From the NCBI GenBank assembly GCA_021229015.1, contig CM037780.1:64767354-64831353 (forward strand): 64,000 nucleotides of DNA, in the 5' to 3' direction. The DNA comes from Solen grandis (Eukaryota; Mollusca; Bivalvia; Adapedonta; Solenidae). Below, one piece after another: positions 13,105 through 25,628 of this stretch (position 1 is the stretch's first letter; each line of letters opens with the position of its first letter). The position numbers and the translations under genes are program-made. The notes beneath the pieces are model-generated. The model was not told the DNA's origin, searched no databases, and was given only the letters and a program-made list of their open reading frames with translations.

Positions 13105-13243
13105 GTTCACACTTCTACGGACAGCTGCTGATCGGATGTCGAAAGATGGACTGAAGGCGGTGCAGTACACAAGGATCGCACTAGAATTTCGACCCCTCTA
13201 CACTTGGGTCCTCATCAGTGTCAAGGAGGCTAAGATACTTGAG
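13105..13243 (+). CDS. Beta-1,4-galactosyltransferase family, C-terminal catalytic exon
   Basis: The exon starts after ttatttcag and ends at CTTGAG|GTCACA, 139 nt, completing the split Arg codon of the upstream exon (AAC-AG|G) and ending in phase 0. It encodes FTLLRTAADRMSKDGLKAVQ, then YTRIALEFRPLYTWVLISV and KEAKILE. This matches the family's final block (RF..i..t...m..DGLnsl.Y.vl....PLYTwi.V). No stop or frameshift is seen. If the donor is not used, the frame would run on to a stop at 13285, adding a hydrophobic tail unlike the family, so splicing onward is more likely. Confidence 0.85.
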
Positions 13244-13659
13244 GTCACATATTTCTTTTTTTACATTTTCACACGACTTCAGTGACCAACATATCACAAC
13301 TCTCCTGACTGCATGCACATGTTGTTTCGTTTCTTGAACATGTCATAATATACAAGTGCCACAACTACAGTAAACCAGGAAATTATTTCGCGCATTTTAA
13401 ATTAGGGAGTTTCGCGATCGGGTTATTTCCGCGAAAGTAAAACACCGCGAATCACTCTTCAGCCATAAAAACACAAAAATAAGTCGCTACAAGAAGTTTG
13501 ACAATACATGTTCTATTTTTTTTACATCACTAGTTTACCAATTAGAGAGAGAGAATAGAGAGGCGCATCTTATATATAATTTCTAATGCTGTTGTTTTTG
13601 TATAGCTTTTTTAAAAATTTAACTATGTATGACAATACAATCTTTCTTTGTTGACACTC

Positions 13660-13663
<4 letters not shown>

Positions 13664-13699
<36 letters not shown>

Positions 13700-13700
13700 A
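13664..13700. repeat. (GA)n microsatellite
   Basis: A GA dinucleotide run inside the TA-flanked element. Confidence 0.95.
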
Positions 13701-13756
13701 ATTTCGGCACATTCAAAGACCTTCATATTCAACGTATGAAATATGAAATAAAAGAT

Positions 13757-13927
13757 GGAAATTAAAGTTAAGATTGAGATTAAAGTTAAGATTGAGATTA
13801 AAGTTAAGATTGAGATTAAAGTTAAGATTGAAATTAAAGTTAAGATTGAGATTAAAGTTAAGATTGAGATTAAAGTTAAGATTGAGATTAAAGTTAAGAT
13901 TGAGATTAAAGTTAAGATTGAGATTAA
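13757..13927. repeat. 18-bp minisatellite (about 9.5 units)
   Basis: Near-perfect tandem copies of 'attaaagttaagattgag'. The period divides by three, so it gives a spurious EIKVKI repeat peptide. High unit identity suggests recent expansion. Confidence 0.95.
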
Positions 13928-15150
13928 CTTAATTTTTTGTGTATACGTGTGTTAGGTGTCGTACACATTCTAGTACATGCCACCTTTTTATATAAAAAAT
14001 TGGCCACAAATTATTATTATTTATTAGGCTTTAAACTTATGATGTATGTTTAATGCTGAATAAAGCTTATGTTAGGTTATGTATGTATTTCCTCATTTTT
14101 GTTTGATTTTTATGGCGTAAAAAACTACGTATGGACATCTTGCCAAGCTAATCATTAAAACTAGTATACAAGTAACTCCTTTCAACAACAGCTAGTCTAA
14201 AAACTACTCAAATTATTAATTAAAAACTGACTCATATGCAGTGACCACTGACCAGAAAAAAAAAAAAAAAAAAAAAAAAGTTAAGTGTATTGGAATGCCG
14301 TGTCATGCTATTCAATGAATACATTTTGTTTGTAGCGTGTATTGTTTCGTTGGATTCGCGGCCTGCTCAAATCCGCGAAAGTATTACCCCGCGAATATGA
14401 CTGGACGTATAAAAACGCGAAGGTTTCTTGACGCGAAAGTTTCCTGGTTTACAGTACTCCTTTATTTCATTATTTCTTGGATTTATTCTTTCTCATATTT
14501 GGATTTCTTGGATGAATTCCTTCATTTATCATTATTCTTCGGATCTTTGGATTAATTTCTCCACTTCGACTTGTCCCCTCACTGTATCACGATTTCTTGG
14601 ATTAATTATTTTAATAAACCATCAATTATCCCACTAATTATTACACTCTTGAAGCAGTTTCTATCTATACTTTGCTTTCTTTGACTAATGAATTCTTAAT
14701 ATCATTTCTTGAGAACAAATTCCTTCCGTATGTCACAATTTATTTGTAAAATAATCCCTTCGCTATATCATGATTTCTTCAACTTGAATCATTGTTTTTT
14801 ATGTTTTCTTTGACTAATCCCTTTATTGTTTTATGATTATTCGAATAATTTCTTCAGGAAATCTCTTCTTATTTGTCAGAAGTCTTCATTATAATCATGT
14901 CGAAGGGCCCATTCCCTAAGTCCTGACTTTTACATAATCTTTAACTTAACTTAAAATATCTTCGTGAGTTTGATCTCCGGCCGCAACATACCAAAGTGGT
15001 AGAAATGGTACTGGTATAGCTTGCTTGCTTGGCGTTCGGCATATATAATGGTAGTTTCAGGTGTCAGGATAATGAGACGAGTTATCGTATCATTCCATGT
15101 TCCTAAAAATAAACACTGTCAATGACGATCGATGTATATCTTGTTTACAG

Positions 15151-15183
15151 AAGTTCCAGACCTACCTCGAGGATATATCTTGA
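15151..15183 (+). CDS. Possible last coding exon of the galactosyltransferase gene
   Basis: After the acceptor ttgtttacag, the phase-0 reading required by the preceding exon gives KFQTYLEDIS and a TGA at 15181-15183. A short tail after the PLYTW block is normal for this family, so the gene would end here with 3' UTR beyond. Another frame is open for about 46 codons (EVPDLPRGYILSTKKP...) and a third for longer, but neither matches the required phase. A possible donor at about 15337 (ATAAAG|GTTCAC) is also visible. Assignment is tentative. Confidence 0.4.
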   Translation, partial: KFQTYLEDIS

Positions 15184-16582
15184 GCACGAAAAAGCCCACT
15201 GTTGTTCAAGAAGCTTTAAACATGACTATTGTCAAGCTGTCAAGAGGGCAGGTCGAGGTTCCTCCATTGATCATCAGGAGGTTCTGATTCTGCCATCACA
15301 GGGTTCAGTTCGTGACATTGTGGAGCTTGTCATAAAGGTTCACTCCAACTTCTGTCGCGTTATTCTGCTGGTGAAACTTTGTGCAATATGTCATGGTGCC
15401 TTCTTATCATCAGATATCATCTACTTTCACAGTAAAACCGAAACATCACAGACGTGTATAACGTACAAGTGGCTTCTGTTGATCCAGAAGAATTTATGAT
15501 GCTTGAACCTATTACCGTTTTTATGTGCTATCGTGGTTGAAAAAGAAAACAATTCTGATAGTAATATCAACCACAAACGAATGTTTGAGGGGTAAATTGA
15601 AATTGGTCGAACAGTTTTTCTGTCCCCCAACAGGGAATTTCTATGATAGCTTTTGTCATAAGTAATATGTATACCTTGAATTGTGACAAAGCGTCGATGT
15701 GCTGTTTGGGTCTAATGGGTCATGGTCAAGGTCGCGTTTGCTGCAATACTTTTATTTCTGCTTACTGTCACCAAAATTTAATTTTATTAATCATGTTTGC
15801 CACGAATGAGATATCATAATTAAGTTTGGTACTTGTATGAATTGTATTGAGATAAAGATTTCATGTGCAGTTTTGGCCCAAAAGGTCAAGGACATTGATA
15901 TCGCTTGTGTGAATGGTAAATAGTGTTAAAAGTTCAAAGTTTTGCATGCAAAGCTATATTTTGATAATCTGTGGGTAAATTGATTGAAGTTTCACATATA
16001 AATTTCCAATACTATTATCTTATATAAAAATTGTTGGAATTTATTCACATTACATTTTTTTTTTTTTTTTTTTACTTACAAATTTTGATTACTTAAATCC
16101 TTTTAACATTTAGAACATACTTCCGTACCATGACTAAGTAATAAACGCGGGGTATAAGTCACCTTTGTAAATTCTAATCATAATGTCAAAACAGTATGTA
16201 AATTCGGGTAGCTGGAAATTTAGGTTGCTGTGACATGACTTACCGGAAGTAACGTTCACATAACAGTCTACATTGTTAATTGATATGAATCATGCTTTCA
16301 GTTGTTCATTTAAGATGACAAAATGCATTGGCCACACGGCGTAATAATAAATCAATGTTTTTAGGTGATTATAGCTAAGATGAATTACATACCGCATGTT
16401 TGAATTATGAGACAGGTCTAGATTTGCTGTTGTAATTTCTTCTTGTGAGCGATTTTCTAATGAGTAGAAATCGCCTTTACAATGGACTTTCAGTATACTC
16501 GAGGACGTTAAAAACGCCTCATGTACATCACATTTGTCAAAGTGTTTTTTTTTCCAAGGTTGATCCATCCTTAAACCATTTT
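15184..16582. other. Non-coding stretch
   Basis: Possible 3' UTR of the galactosyltransferase gene followed by AT-rich sequence with a poly-T tract (about 16056-16074). Words of the 'caaggtca' type between 15.7 and 15.9 kb look like decayed core-repeat sequence similar to the elements at 58-64 kb. No gene is supported. Confidence 0.45.
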
Positions 16583-17309
16583 TGTGTCGCCTGCATAGCA
16601 TGGCAGACACATAGGGATCACTTTGTCCGTCGTCGTCGTCGTCGTCGTCGGCGTCGTCGTCGTCGTCGGTGTCGTCGGCGTCGTCGGCGTCACACTTTCT
16701 TGTCCGGAGCATAACTCGAAAAGTATTTGAGGTATCACCTTGAAACTTAAAACATGGATAGATCACATTGAGGTGGAGTGCAGTGCACAAGAATGATAAC
16801 TCTGACTTTCGTATTTTCTGAGTTATTACCCTTTGTTGATTCTGAGATTTTATTTTTGTCCGGACCATAACTCGAAAAGTATTTGAGGTATCACCTTAAA
16901 CTTAAAACATGGATAGATCACATTGAGGCAGTGCATTGTGCAAGAATGATAACTGTTGTATTTTTGGAGTTATTTCCCTTTGTTTATTTTTTTGGATTTA
17001 ATTCTTGTGTGGTGCATAACTTGTATTTGAAGTGTTGCCTTAAACATTTATAGTAGATAGATCTCATTGGTCTGAGTGCAGTACACAAGAATGATAACTC
17101 AATAATGATAATGATGACTACAAACTTGCAACATATATATAATTAACGTCATAAGTGCTTAATGACGTCATAATTTTTCTTACAGTTAATGTTTTGAATT
17201 CATAGTCATTCTGACACTCCTCTGATGAAGACTGTATAGTCGAAAGTGCTCGGGAAAATTATTACATATTGCACTGTTTGAATATTTTATTCCCCCCCCC
17301 CAAAAAAAA

Positions 17310-17340
<31 letters not shown>

Positions 17341-17480
17341 ATTTGGTGTTATTTTGTACCTCACAAAATAGATTATGCTTTATCAATAATTTGTCAAAAG
17401 ATCGATTTTCTAGTCAATTCTTTCATCAAACATGCTTAAATGCAGGCGACACAAGTGTTCCGAGGAACACCCACATCTAG
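16583..17480 (+). mobile_element. Helitron-like non-autonomous element with tandem core repeats
   Basis: A perfect 13-bp inverted pair, TGTGTCGCCTGCA (16583-16595) and its complement (17441-17453), brackets the element. Right after the second arm is a hairpin GTGTTCC-GA-GGAACAC (17455-17470), then CTAG at 17477-17480 followed by T. A 3' hairpin plus CTRR end and T flank is the Helitron terminus pattern. Inside are a GTC trinucleotide tract (16628-16692) and about three ~155-bp core repeats ('cataactcgaaaagtatttgaggtatcacc...'). No Rep/helicase gene is present. This fits the bivalve pearl/HINE type. Confidence 0.7.
17296..17341. repeat. Poly-C/A and (TA)n(TG)n microsatellite
   Basis: A simple repeat inside the Helitron-like element. 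Confidence 0.9.
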
Positions 17481-19050
17481 TTTTCTTTTAGTGATGAAAT
17501 AAAAGTAGGACATAAAACATACTCCAAAGTATTGCTGAATTTGACATATTACATGTCTAAATACTAGTATCCTAACAATATGGTTTTCCAAGGTGAGGCG
17601 TTTTTAAAGTACTTTAGTATATTTTAAGATTTTTACAAATTGTTCATATCGGTATTGACTTTATTACTAGTAAAGTGTAACGATCATCTTTCGCATCTAA
17701 TTTCTACATGTACTTTTGTGAAAACTTTATTTTTATTTTGAAATGCATATCAATGTCAGGTGACTTGTTGATCCATTTAGGCGAGAGCTACTTTTTTATA
17801 TTTATTGTTTCATATACATTACACGTATTCCTGTGAAGTCATAAATTTTCGTGGGACACTGATTTTCGTCGATTTCGTGGATGGTATTATCCACGAATAT
17901 TAACACCCATGGAAACAGTCCTGTTATATAGGTCTCACGCTTCAAGAACATGAATCCATGGATAAAGGTTCACAAGAAATTCATTTAAATACATAATTAA
18001 CGAAATTTCATGTCAAAGAACATTAATGATTTTACAGAAGTACATAAAAATATACAGAAATAAACTATCTGATTACTTACACACGTTTTCTAGCATGTTT
18101 TTATCCTTATTTGATTCGATTTTCATTAGAATTATCTGTCTGTATGTCCATGGGAAATTGCACCTGTAGATAGCAATCATCTATCTTATATGTAAACAAC
18201 GCAACATTTACCACTAATCGTGGGAATTACAATACCTATTCCCATATTTCAAATGGCAAGCTATACGTGCACCTGTTTGCTCGTGCCATTGTTATACAAA
18301 ATGTAAACATGCTAATATGTCGATTTAAATTTTTTTTTTTTAATGAATAAAATACACAACAATATTCTTTATATGACAGAACAGAAGTCACGGCACACAA
18401 CGAACGATAACTCTTCAATATCTAATAGATATATGCCAAATGAAATTATGCCGTTCATTGACATACATTCAACACTCAATGAAAAATAATATCATTTTGA
18501 TGTGGAAAATCATTAAAAATTTCCAAATTACAAGCCTCTTGACTTTCTCATTTACTGCTCCAGTTTATGTTTAACGCAACACTAGGACTCTCAGATTAAA
18601 TACTGTACATTAGTTACTAAGTGTATACTAAAATTAAGATGTTGAAACTGGAATGCACGCGCGCATAAAACGAACTTCTTTCTCGATCATTTATATATCG
18701 AAAGTTCTGTACCATATTAGAACAATATCATAATTATATTCACTTCTGAAAAAAATAATCTCTGTTTGTCGCGACCCTGTACCGACATAAATACTTGTAG
18801 TTCAAGATGGAGATAAATTGTACAAAATAAAACTTGTTGACCTTGCTCACCTCATCATTTTTATTCATCTATTTCCTTATCTCGTTAACACACAAACCCG
18901 TAGCGGGAAAATGAGAATAGATTTAATGATGTTATCATTGAAAATTTATTTCAATAATATGGGTTGTTAAAGAACGTGTAATACACTTTTATGAACATGT
19001 TGCTTTTAATTCATATTTGTAAGCAAGATATAATGTCAATTGAACCCGGG
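17481..19050. other. Non-coding stretch with one decayed repeat
   Basis: The segment 17825-17970 ('aaattttcgtgggac...ttcgtggatggtattatccacgaat') contains internal inverted words (ttcgtgga/tccacgaa) and looks like a decayed short inverted-repeat element. The rest is AT-rich with no supportable gene. Confidence 0.4.
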
Positions 19051-19055
19051 ACTAT

Positions 19056-19785
19056 TTTGAAATGTAGGTACATCGTGTAGTGTAGGAACATCATGTAAGA
19101 AATACATCGTGTCATTTGGACTCGGTATAGTAGTAAGTGTAGGTACATTGTGTAGTGTAGGAACATCGTGTAGTGTTGGTACATTGTGTAGTGTAGGTAC
19201 ATCATGTAATATAGTGTAGGTACATTGTGTAGTGTAGGTACATTGTGTAGTGTAGGTACATTGTATAGTGTAGGTACATTGTGTAGTGTAGGTGCATTAT
19301 ATAGTGTAGGTACATTGTGTAGTGTAGGTAGATCGTGTAGTGTAGGTACATCAGGTAGTATAGTATAGGTACATTATGAAGTATAGTGAAGGTACATCGT
19401 GTAGTGTAGTATATGTACACTGTGTAGTATAGTGTAGGTACATCGTGTAGACATTGTAGGTACATCATGTAGTATAGTGTAGGTACATCGTGTAGTGTAG
19501 GTACATTATTAGTATAGCGTAGTGTAGGTACATCATGTAGTATAGTGTAGGTACATCGTGTAGTATAGTGTAGGTACATCGTGTAGTATAGTGTAGGTAC
19601 ATCATGTAGTATAGTGTAGGTACATCATGTAATATAGTGTAGGTACATCATGTAGTATAGTGTAGGTACATCGTGTAGTATAGTGTAGGTACATCGTGTA
19701 GTATAGGTACATCATGTAGTATAGTGTAGGTACATCATATAGTGTAGTGTAGGTACATTATATAGTATAGTGTAGGTACATTTGA
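19056..19785. repeat. Minisatellite of ~15- and ~20-25-bp units
   Basis: Irregular tandem copies of 'gtaggtacatcrtgtagtatagt' alternate between a short form (gtaggtacattgtgtagt) and a longer form with an inserted 'atagt'. The minus strand reads as MYLHYT repeats. Unit-length switching gives frame changes, which argues against coding. Confidence 0.9.
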
Positions 19786-21450
19786 TCTATTAGTTTAATA
19801 TATGACGAGATTCTGTGATTTTTATTTACGGCTATATTACGCCTAAACTATAGTGGTAAAATGAATGATAATACAAATGTAAACTGTGGACATGTTTGTG
19901 GTTTCTAAATATGATTCATACCTTTAATACACATGAGTATTACGTATACACAAATTATGCAATTCACGTGTAAACACCGTAGAACATCGTTAAACAAAAA
20001 ATAAACCTCATCAAAGGAGGAAAAATGCGACAAAAAACAAAATCATAGTATGGCAGTCTTTTTAATTAAGTATAAAAATACAGAACTTCTGTAATAATGA
20101 ATAAATAAATGAATGGATATTATTAAAGCAACAAAACATACAAAAATCATGATGTCACAGTTTTGACATTCAAGTATAAATTATATACATTTGCTCTAAT
20201 TTTTTTCTAAGGATCACAAGGTGAAATCGTTTTTACTTGTGTACTTGATAGATTACCATTTTGAGTCGTTTGATTTATCATACTCCAAAACAGGCTTAAT
20301 CTTCCGTTGCGTTGTCAGGTCCAGTTTCATTTATCTATTTTTTTTTCAGAATATATGACTCATTGAATACCTCATCACATATTTGATTTATAATCACATT
20401 CGTGATTCGTTTACATGGTGTCATATTCATAAAAAAAACACCTTATACATAATAAGCTTATTATATATATAAGGTAATTGATTTTTTTATTGATTTTCCT
20501 TTATGAATGGGCAGCAACGTACCGGGTACATTCCCAAAGAATTGTGACTCTGACCTTCATGTGACATTATGGTTCCCTTTATCGTCAATTATTAAACGCG
20601 TTATAGCACTCTGGTGGGGAAAGAAATACCACCAGAGAGGGCTTGGTTGTATTGGATGTTTTTGGCAATCGGTATCAAAAGTAGTTTTTACAACCATGGT
20701 ATTCAACAATTTTAGTGTACTAATATAATGCTGTAAACATTAAGTGGTCCTTGGCAAACTTTGAGTAGTATAGAAAACCGCATTTTCGAATACCCCGGCC
20801 GATCTATAGATTACCTACAGGCCGTGAGATATTTATGTTGCATTTGTTCGTTTTAGGCTGTGTCAAATTAGGCTATTTCATTGATCGCATCACTTTTTTA
20901 AAACTAATCATAAATGCCGTTTTTATACAGCTGCCGGAAGCAGTCATTTCTGTTTTTAGTTAACATGACTTTCAAGACTCCCTGCCGAAGAGAGTTGCAT
21001 TTAAAAATCGCGTTTTTATTGGTCAATAAATTAATCAATAACAACAGTTACTGTATTACGACGGTTTGCTTTGCCTATTTCCCCACGACATGATATCATG
21101 TCGTGAAACGGAATAAGTCAGCCGGGGGTATTCGACGATGAGCAAACCTTTAAAATAAATGGTTAATGAATGTAATCAAGAGATAAGTCACATTTGCTAT
21201 ATGGCGAGAATACATAGCGGCCGTAATTACAGAATACAAAAAATGTTTCTGACATGAAAACAATATAGAACTGTTTCGATATATTGAATTGAATTGAATT
21301 GATCACGTAATCACATCCTGCGCATATAGTTTTTTTTATCAATGTATTATCTTGTTTCATGAAAAATATCTCGTAACATTTTTTTAAAAATGGATATACA
21401 GGATTCAGTTATTTTAAGGTGTTACAATAACCCAATGTAGAAAGCGTTGT
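19786..21450. other. Non-coding stretch
   Basis: AT-rich. A perfect palindrome taataagcttatta lies near 20450-20463. No gene, RNA or bounded repeat can be supported. Confidence 0.45.
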
Positions 21451-21617
21451 GGGAACGCACTTTGGGGTCCATCGCAGTACATTATATTGTCTGACCCCAA
21501 AGTGCGTTAGATTTCACTCTATCGGATGTAGTAATGCGATGCACTTTGCGGTCCATTTCTGCGTTATTCACTTTGAGGTCCGATACAATAGTGCGTTGGA
21601 CCCCAAAGTGCGTTCCC
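21451..21617. mobile_element. 167-bp palindromic MITE
   Basis: A perfect 20-bp inverted pair, gggaacgcactttggggtcc (21451-21470) and its complement (21598-21617), bounds the unit. The interior repeats the same theme twice more (gaccccaaagtgcgtta at about 21502, cgatgcactttgcggtcc at about 21538), so the element is built from four related arms. There is no coding potential. Confidence 0.75.
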
Positions 21618-22620
21618 GTAAAGCTTGAAGTCGGATACAAATGAGTGTAACATACTTATAATCAGATCAAGCTATCGACCTCAGATACCTCATTGGGTTC
21701 TTGTTACATAATATTATTTCCCACTCAAACAATGTTACGAGTCACTTTACCTGCACCACTGACCTTTCAGTGTATGCATGGCTTTAGAGCAAAACATATG
21801 CTTTATGTTAATTTGCATAATACCGCAGCAGTGCACGGTCAAGTGTCGGATATTTAATGCAATCGCTCGGCAAATGGCGGGCTAGATAAGATTTCAACCT
21901 CGTGACTGAGTACATAAACTTACGTTATACAGCATACTGGTTTAGTCTCAAACGGCTTTGTTAAGCTACAACCCTTGAAATTCTATTAAATGAAAGTAAA
22001 ACAGTCTCGAAAGGTATTATTCAGCTGCTGCCCTTCAGCGCTTTGATTTATTCCTACGCTTATCGTGGCAATGCGACACGCCGTAACTATCCCTTAGAGA
22101 GATTCATGGCAGCCATATGTTGTGCGTTGGCCTTCAGTTTATAAACTTTCAGAATATAATATTGTTTTTTTTAGTATTAATATTATGCTTAAGATACCCG
22201 AAACCTTAATATAATTTTTGTTTGCTACATCGCGAACGTACGGTTACCCTATGTCCACCGTAAGATGATCGCGACGCGTCTATTGTGTAACAAAAGTTTG
22301 GTTACCATACGGCCGCCGCAGATACGCCGTACGGCGACCGTGCGTCATAAAAGCGTACAGATGTCACAGATACAGATCTTCCGTCACTACAAGTTCAAAT
22401 AACGCCGTGCGGCTACCATAACATTTGCGACTACTGTATAATATGGTGACTCTCGAAATTTATATGCAGTCCTAAAATTGCTATTCACCTTAGAAATTTA
22501 GACCCCATGGCCACCGTAGCAAATGTGACATAAGCACAAAGAACAAAAGTGTAAAAAAAAGTGTCTTGGTAACAACGGAATAGAAAATAATCTTTTGTAC
22601 GTCAGCATCCATTTACATGG
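21618..22620. other. Non-coding stretch downstream of the Toll-like receptor
   Basis: Probably 3' UTR and flank of the minus-strand receptor gene. The segment 22230-22440 is CpG-rich with repeated tacgg/ccgta words resembling the block at 5.1-5.7 kb. No obvious polyadenylation hexamer close to the receptor stop was seen. Confidence 0.4.
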
Positions 22621-25203
22621 CTACTTACAAAAATCTAAACACTTATGCCAGAAAGCGTGTCGAAGATTGTTTTCTTTAGGTAAGTCAGTCGACGGGCACT
22701 TCTTTAGAATATTGATCAAGTCAATAGAGAGAGCATTGGCTGGAATATCCTCTAAGAAAATAACCACCAGGACGTCCCTTTTCGTATGAAGACTCTCCAT
22801 AAGTGCCATGTTCATTTCAAAATTGCACCACTTATTTCGCAGAAAATGCCTGCTGAGAAGTAAAAATGTCCTCTTACTTGTTCTTATTGCTTTAGAGATA
22901 TTCACTGCAATGGTTTCACCTATTTCAAAGTCCCTATCACGGATGTTCAGTCTCAGTCCGCCCTGCACCTCGATGTTCTCTACCATACAATTGGTGACAA
23001 AATATCGGTCACCATCGCCATAGGACAGGAAGATATCGTAGTCAAACTTGTGGTCTTGGTTCCCTAACTCATAATTTCTGTCTAGTTTGATCTTGGCCAT
23101 GTAATACAGGTATCGCAACTTCCAGCGGTAGATGTATAACAGATAGGACGATATAAAGGCCGTGAGGAAGCTCCCTCCAACCACACACCCAACTATTATG
23201 TCAAGATATGAGGCACATTCTTCTTCAAGAAAGTCTATCATTGACTGCGATGTGTTCTGGTTAAGATGTCGGATGCTACCGTTGATCAGAGAACAGTAAT
23301 ACTCATCAATGTTAATGAAATCTATATCTGCCTGAAACAACCACTTCATAAATGGAATAGTCTCACAATTGCATGCCAGTATGTTATAGGACAAGTCGAC
23401 GCTCAGAGAATGAGTTTTAGCATGTTCGCTGAGAGTTTTAGTTGTATCAGATGAAAAACCCTGAATTAGATTGTTTCTTAAGTTGAGGTATTGCAAATTT
23501 TTAAATGATTTGAATTCAATATCTAGATTACTTATGTAGTTATCAGCTAAATCGAGACTGACTAGTTTGTCTAGCCCACTGAATACATTTTTACTAATTT
23601 TAAAAATTATGTTCCTTGATAAATTCAGATGTCTAAGATTTTCAAGTGGCTTAAATAAATCACCATTTACATCCAAAGACAGGACACTGCCTAGCAAATT
23701 GTTGTGTAGATCCAGAATTTCTATCGAGCTCGAATCATGAAAAGCTTTTGAATGAACATGCTCGATGTAATTGCTTGATAAATTTAAATATTTTAGTGAT
23801 TTCAGATCTTCAAAGTAGGATTTATTTAAAAAAGGCACAAAATTCCCGGAAATATCATAGAGAACTAAGGCATTAGTGATATTCCTAAAGTCTAGGAAAA
23901 AGACGTCCGACATGCTTCCACTGCATATAAGTTTCTTCAGGGAAATCTTATATTCCTGTGGCATATCGTCAAAGAGGCTTCGCCTAGTTCGGCTATTACT
24001 CGATAAGACAGAATGTTTTGATATGAAATTTGAATCGTTTTCTATCAGTTTTTTAAAATTCCGTCTGTCAGATCTCTGACCCACAAGTTGGTCACCAGCA
24101 TCAAACACCTCTAATGTTGGATTGTTGAACACTACTTCGTACACGAACAACGTGAAATGCAATCGGTTTTTGCGCATAGAAATTAACTTTAACGTTTCGG
24201 GGAGCATGGAGAAAACTCCATACTGGATGTATTCAATGCCATTCTTGTCTAGGTGAAGTTCTATCAATTTAACTCTGCTGAGATAACGCATGTTTTCCCT
24301 TAATATCACCGAACCAGCCTTAGAAGAGTTATAGATTGAATTGAGGTATAAAATGGTTAAATTCGTGTGTTCCAAACCTTCAGTAATTTTGCCGAATGTG
24401 TTGAAGCCGATATCAACGTTGTTGGAGAGATCAAGAAAGCTGAGAGAAGACATGTCCCAGAAAGTGTCGACTTCAATATCAAAAATCCCACAGTTTCTTA
24501 AAGTCAAATTCCTTAAATAAATTAATCCTTTGAACATATATCTTGTCAAATTATTTAGTGCACAGAAATCGCTGTGAGCGTCATCTGGGACGACCAAAGT
24601 TGTTAATTTTGTAAAATTATGGAAACTCTTATCGAAACGCATGCGCTGGTACCCGTCAATGTACAGTTCCTCCAGGTTTAACAAAGGTGACAATGCTTCC
24701 TTTAGTTTGTCAGTGCTGATTAAGTCCCCAAGAACACTCCTACGAAGGTCTAGAATTTTAAGGGCATTTAAACCTGTAAAGATTCCGGTTTTAAGTACTT
24801 TATGAAAAAGTTTAAGTTTATTTTCACTCAGAATAAGGGCTTCCAGTGAAGTGAGATCCCTAAATGTACCGACTTCTATTGTATCTATCGGATTCTTACT
24901 TAGATTAAGAATTCTGAGTTTATTTAATCCTTGAAAATACTCATACTTCAAGACCTTGAAGAGATTGTCATACAACAATAACACTGTTGTGTTGGTGTTT
25001 ATATTCCTTGGTGTCTTAAACAAATCCTTTTTCGAGCAGTCAACGAAAGGTCCGTCGTTTGTGACAAAGCATGAGCAGAATCGACGGTAACAGTGGGTCC
25101 AGTTTAGTGACTTGGTTTCTTGAATGATAGATGTACTTGTCGGGTCAGGACAGATGACCAGCAGAATGAGAGTCATGGCTCCAGTTTGTACATACAAATG
25201 CAT
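22621..25203 (-). CDS. Toll-like receptor, single coding exon
   Basis: An uninterrupted 860-residue frame has the complete Toll-like receptor layout. There is a hydrophobic leader (residues 10-24; Met10 is an alternative start with a tidier signal peptide), a cysteine-bounded LRR N-cap (Cys38-Cys56), and leucine-rich repeats from about 60 to 615 (LxxLxLxxN units such as LRILNLSKNPI, LRHLNLSRNII, LVSLDLADNYI). An LRR C-cap (NILACNCETI...C...C) is followed by one transmembrane helix at about 667-690 and a TIR domain at 719-860. TIR box 1 is YDIFLSY (722-728), box 2 is RDRDFEIG (755-762), and box 3 is FW (851-852). Only one C-cap is seen, so it is the single-cysteine-cluster type. Box 2 has Ile where most signalling TLRs have Pro. 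It is likely an innate immune sensor; the ligand is unknown. The coding region has no intron. Confidence 0.95.
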   Translation of the reverse strand: MHLYVQTGAMTLILLVICPDPTSTSIIQETKSLNWTHCYRRFCSCFVTNDGPFVDCSKKDLFKTPRNINTNTTVLLLYDNLFKVLKYEYFQGLNKLRILNLSKNPIDTIEVGTFRDLTSLEALILSENKLKLFHKVLKTGIFTGLNALKILDLRRSVLGDLISTDKLKEALSPLLNLEELYIDGYQRMRFDKSFHNFTKLTTLVVPDDAHSDFCALNNLTRYMFKGLIYLRNLTLRNCGIFDIEVDTFWDMSSLSFLDLSNNVDIGFNTFGKITEGLEHTNLTILYLNSIYNSSKAGSVILRENMRYLSRVKLIELHLDKNGIEYIQYGVFSMLPETLKLISMRKNRLHFTLFVYEVVFNNPTLEVFDAGDQLVGQRSDRRNFKKLIENDSNFISKHSVLSSNSRTRRSLFDDMPQEYKISLKKLICSGSMSDVFFLDFRNITNALVLYDISGNFVPFLNKSYFEDLKSLKYLNLSSNYIEHVHSKAFHDSSSIEILDLHNNLLGSVLSLDVNGDLFKPLENLRHLNLSRNIIFKISKNVFSGLDKLVSLDLADNYISNLDIEFKSFKNLQYLNLRNNLIQGFSSDTTKTLSEHAKTHSLSVDLSYNILACNCETIPFMKWLFQADIDFINIDEYYCSLINGSIRHLNQNTSQSMIDFLEEECASYLDIIVGCVVGGSFLTAFISSYLLYIYRWKLRYLYYMAKIKLDRNYELGNQDHKFDYDIFLSYGDGDRYFVTNCMVENIEVQGGLRLNIRDRDFEIGETIAVNISKAIRTSKRTFLLLSRHFLRNKWCNFEMNMALMESLHTKRDVLVVIFLEDIPANALSIDLINILKKCPSTDLPKENNLRHAFWHKCLDFCK

Positions 25204-25588
25204 ATCTGTAAATATGAAAAAATGCTAATTACGGATTTTTATATAAAGAAAATATGTTTAGCTAGAGTCGTCACTGAAGGTGAATGTTTCTGTGTTCGTT
25301 TAACGCCCCATCGACAGTAGTTCAGTCATTGGGACTTTATCCATGAGACAGAGACAATACTTGTGATATCACGCCATAGACAAGATCAAGTTTCATTATC
25401 CTTATACCGATCCAACTAGTTCTGGAACTAGCCTTATTTGATGAGCGCCAAGCACATAGTAGACATACCAGTTACATGTGCTTAGTATGACGCAATCGGG
25501 GATAGAACTTTTGACCTCTCGCTTACGGACGCTCAAACCACTCGGCCAAAGAGATCGATGAAGGTCGTGTATACCCCAAAATAACATT

Positions 25589-25628
<40 letters not shown>

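Larger units (their letters stand above)
13368..14454. mobile_element. TA-flanked inverted-repeat element (Tc1/mariner-type MITE)
   Basis: The left end reads TA-CAGTAAACCAGGAAA and the right end, reverse-complemented, reads TA-CTGTAAACCAGGAAA. Further TTTCGCG/CCGCGAA words are shared inside both ends. Flanking TA on each side (13366-13367, 14455-14456) fits the TA target-site duplication of the Tc1/mariner superfamily. The 1.09-kb interior has no transposase. It holds a GA microsatellite (13664-13700), an 18-bp minisatellite (13757-13927) and a poly-A run at about 14258-14279. It lies in the last putative intron of the galactosyltransferase gene. Confidence 0.75.
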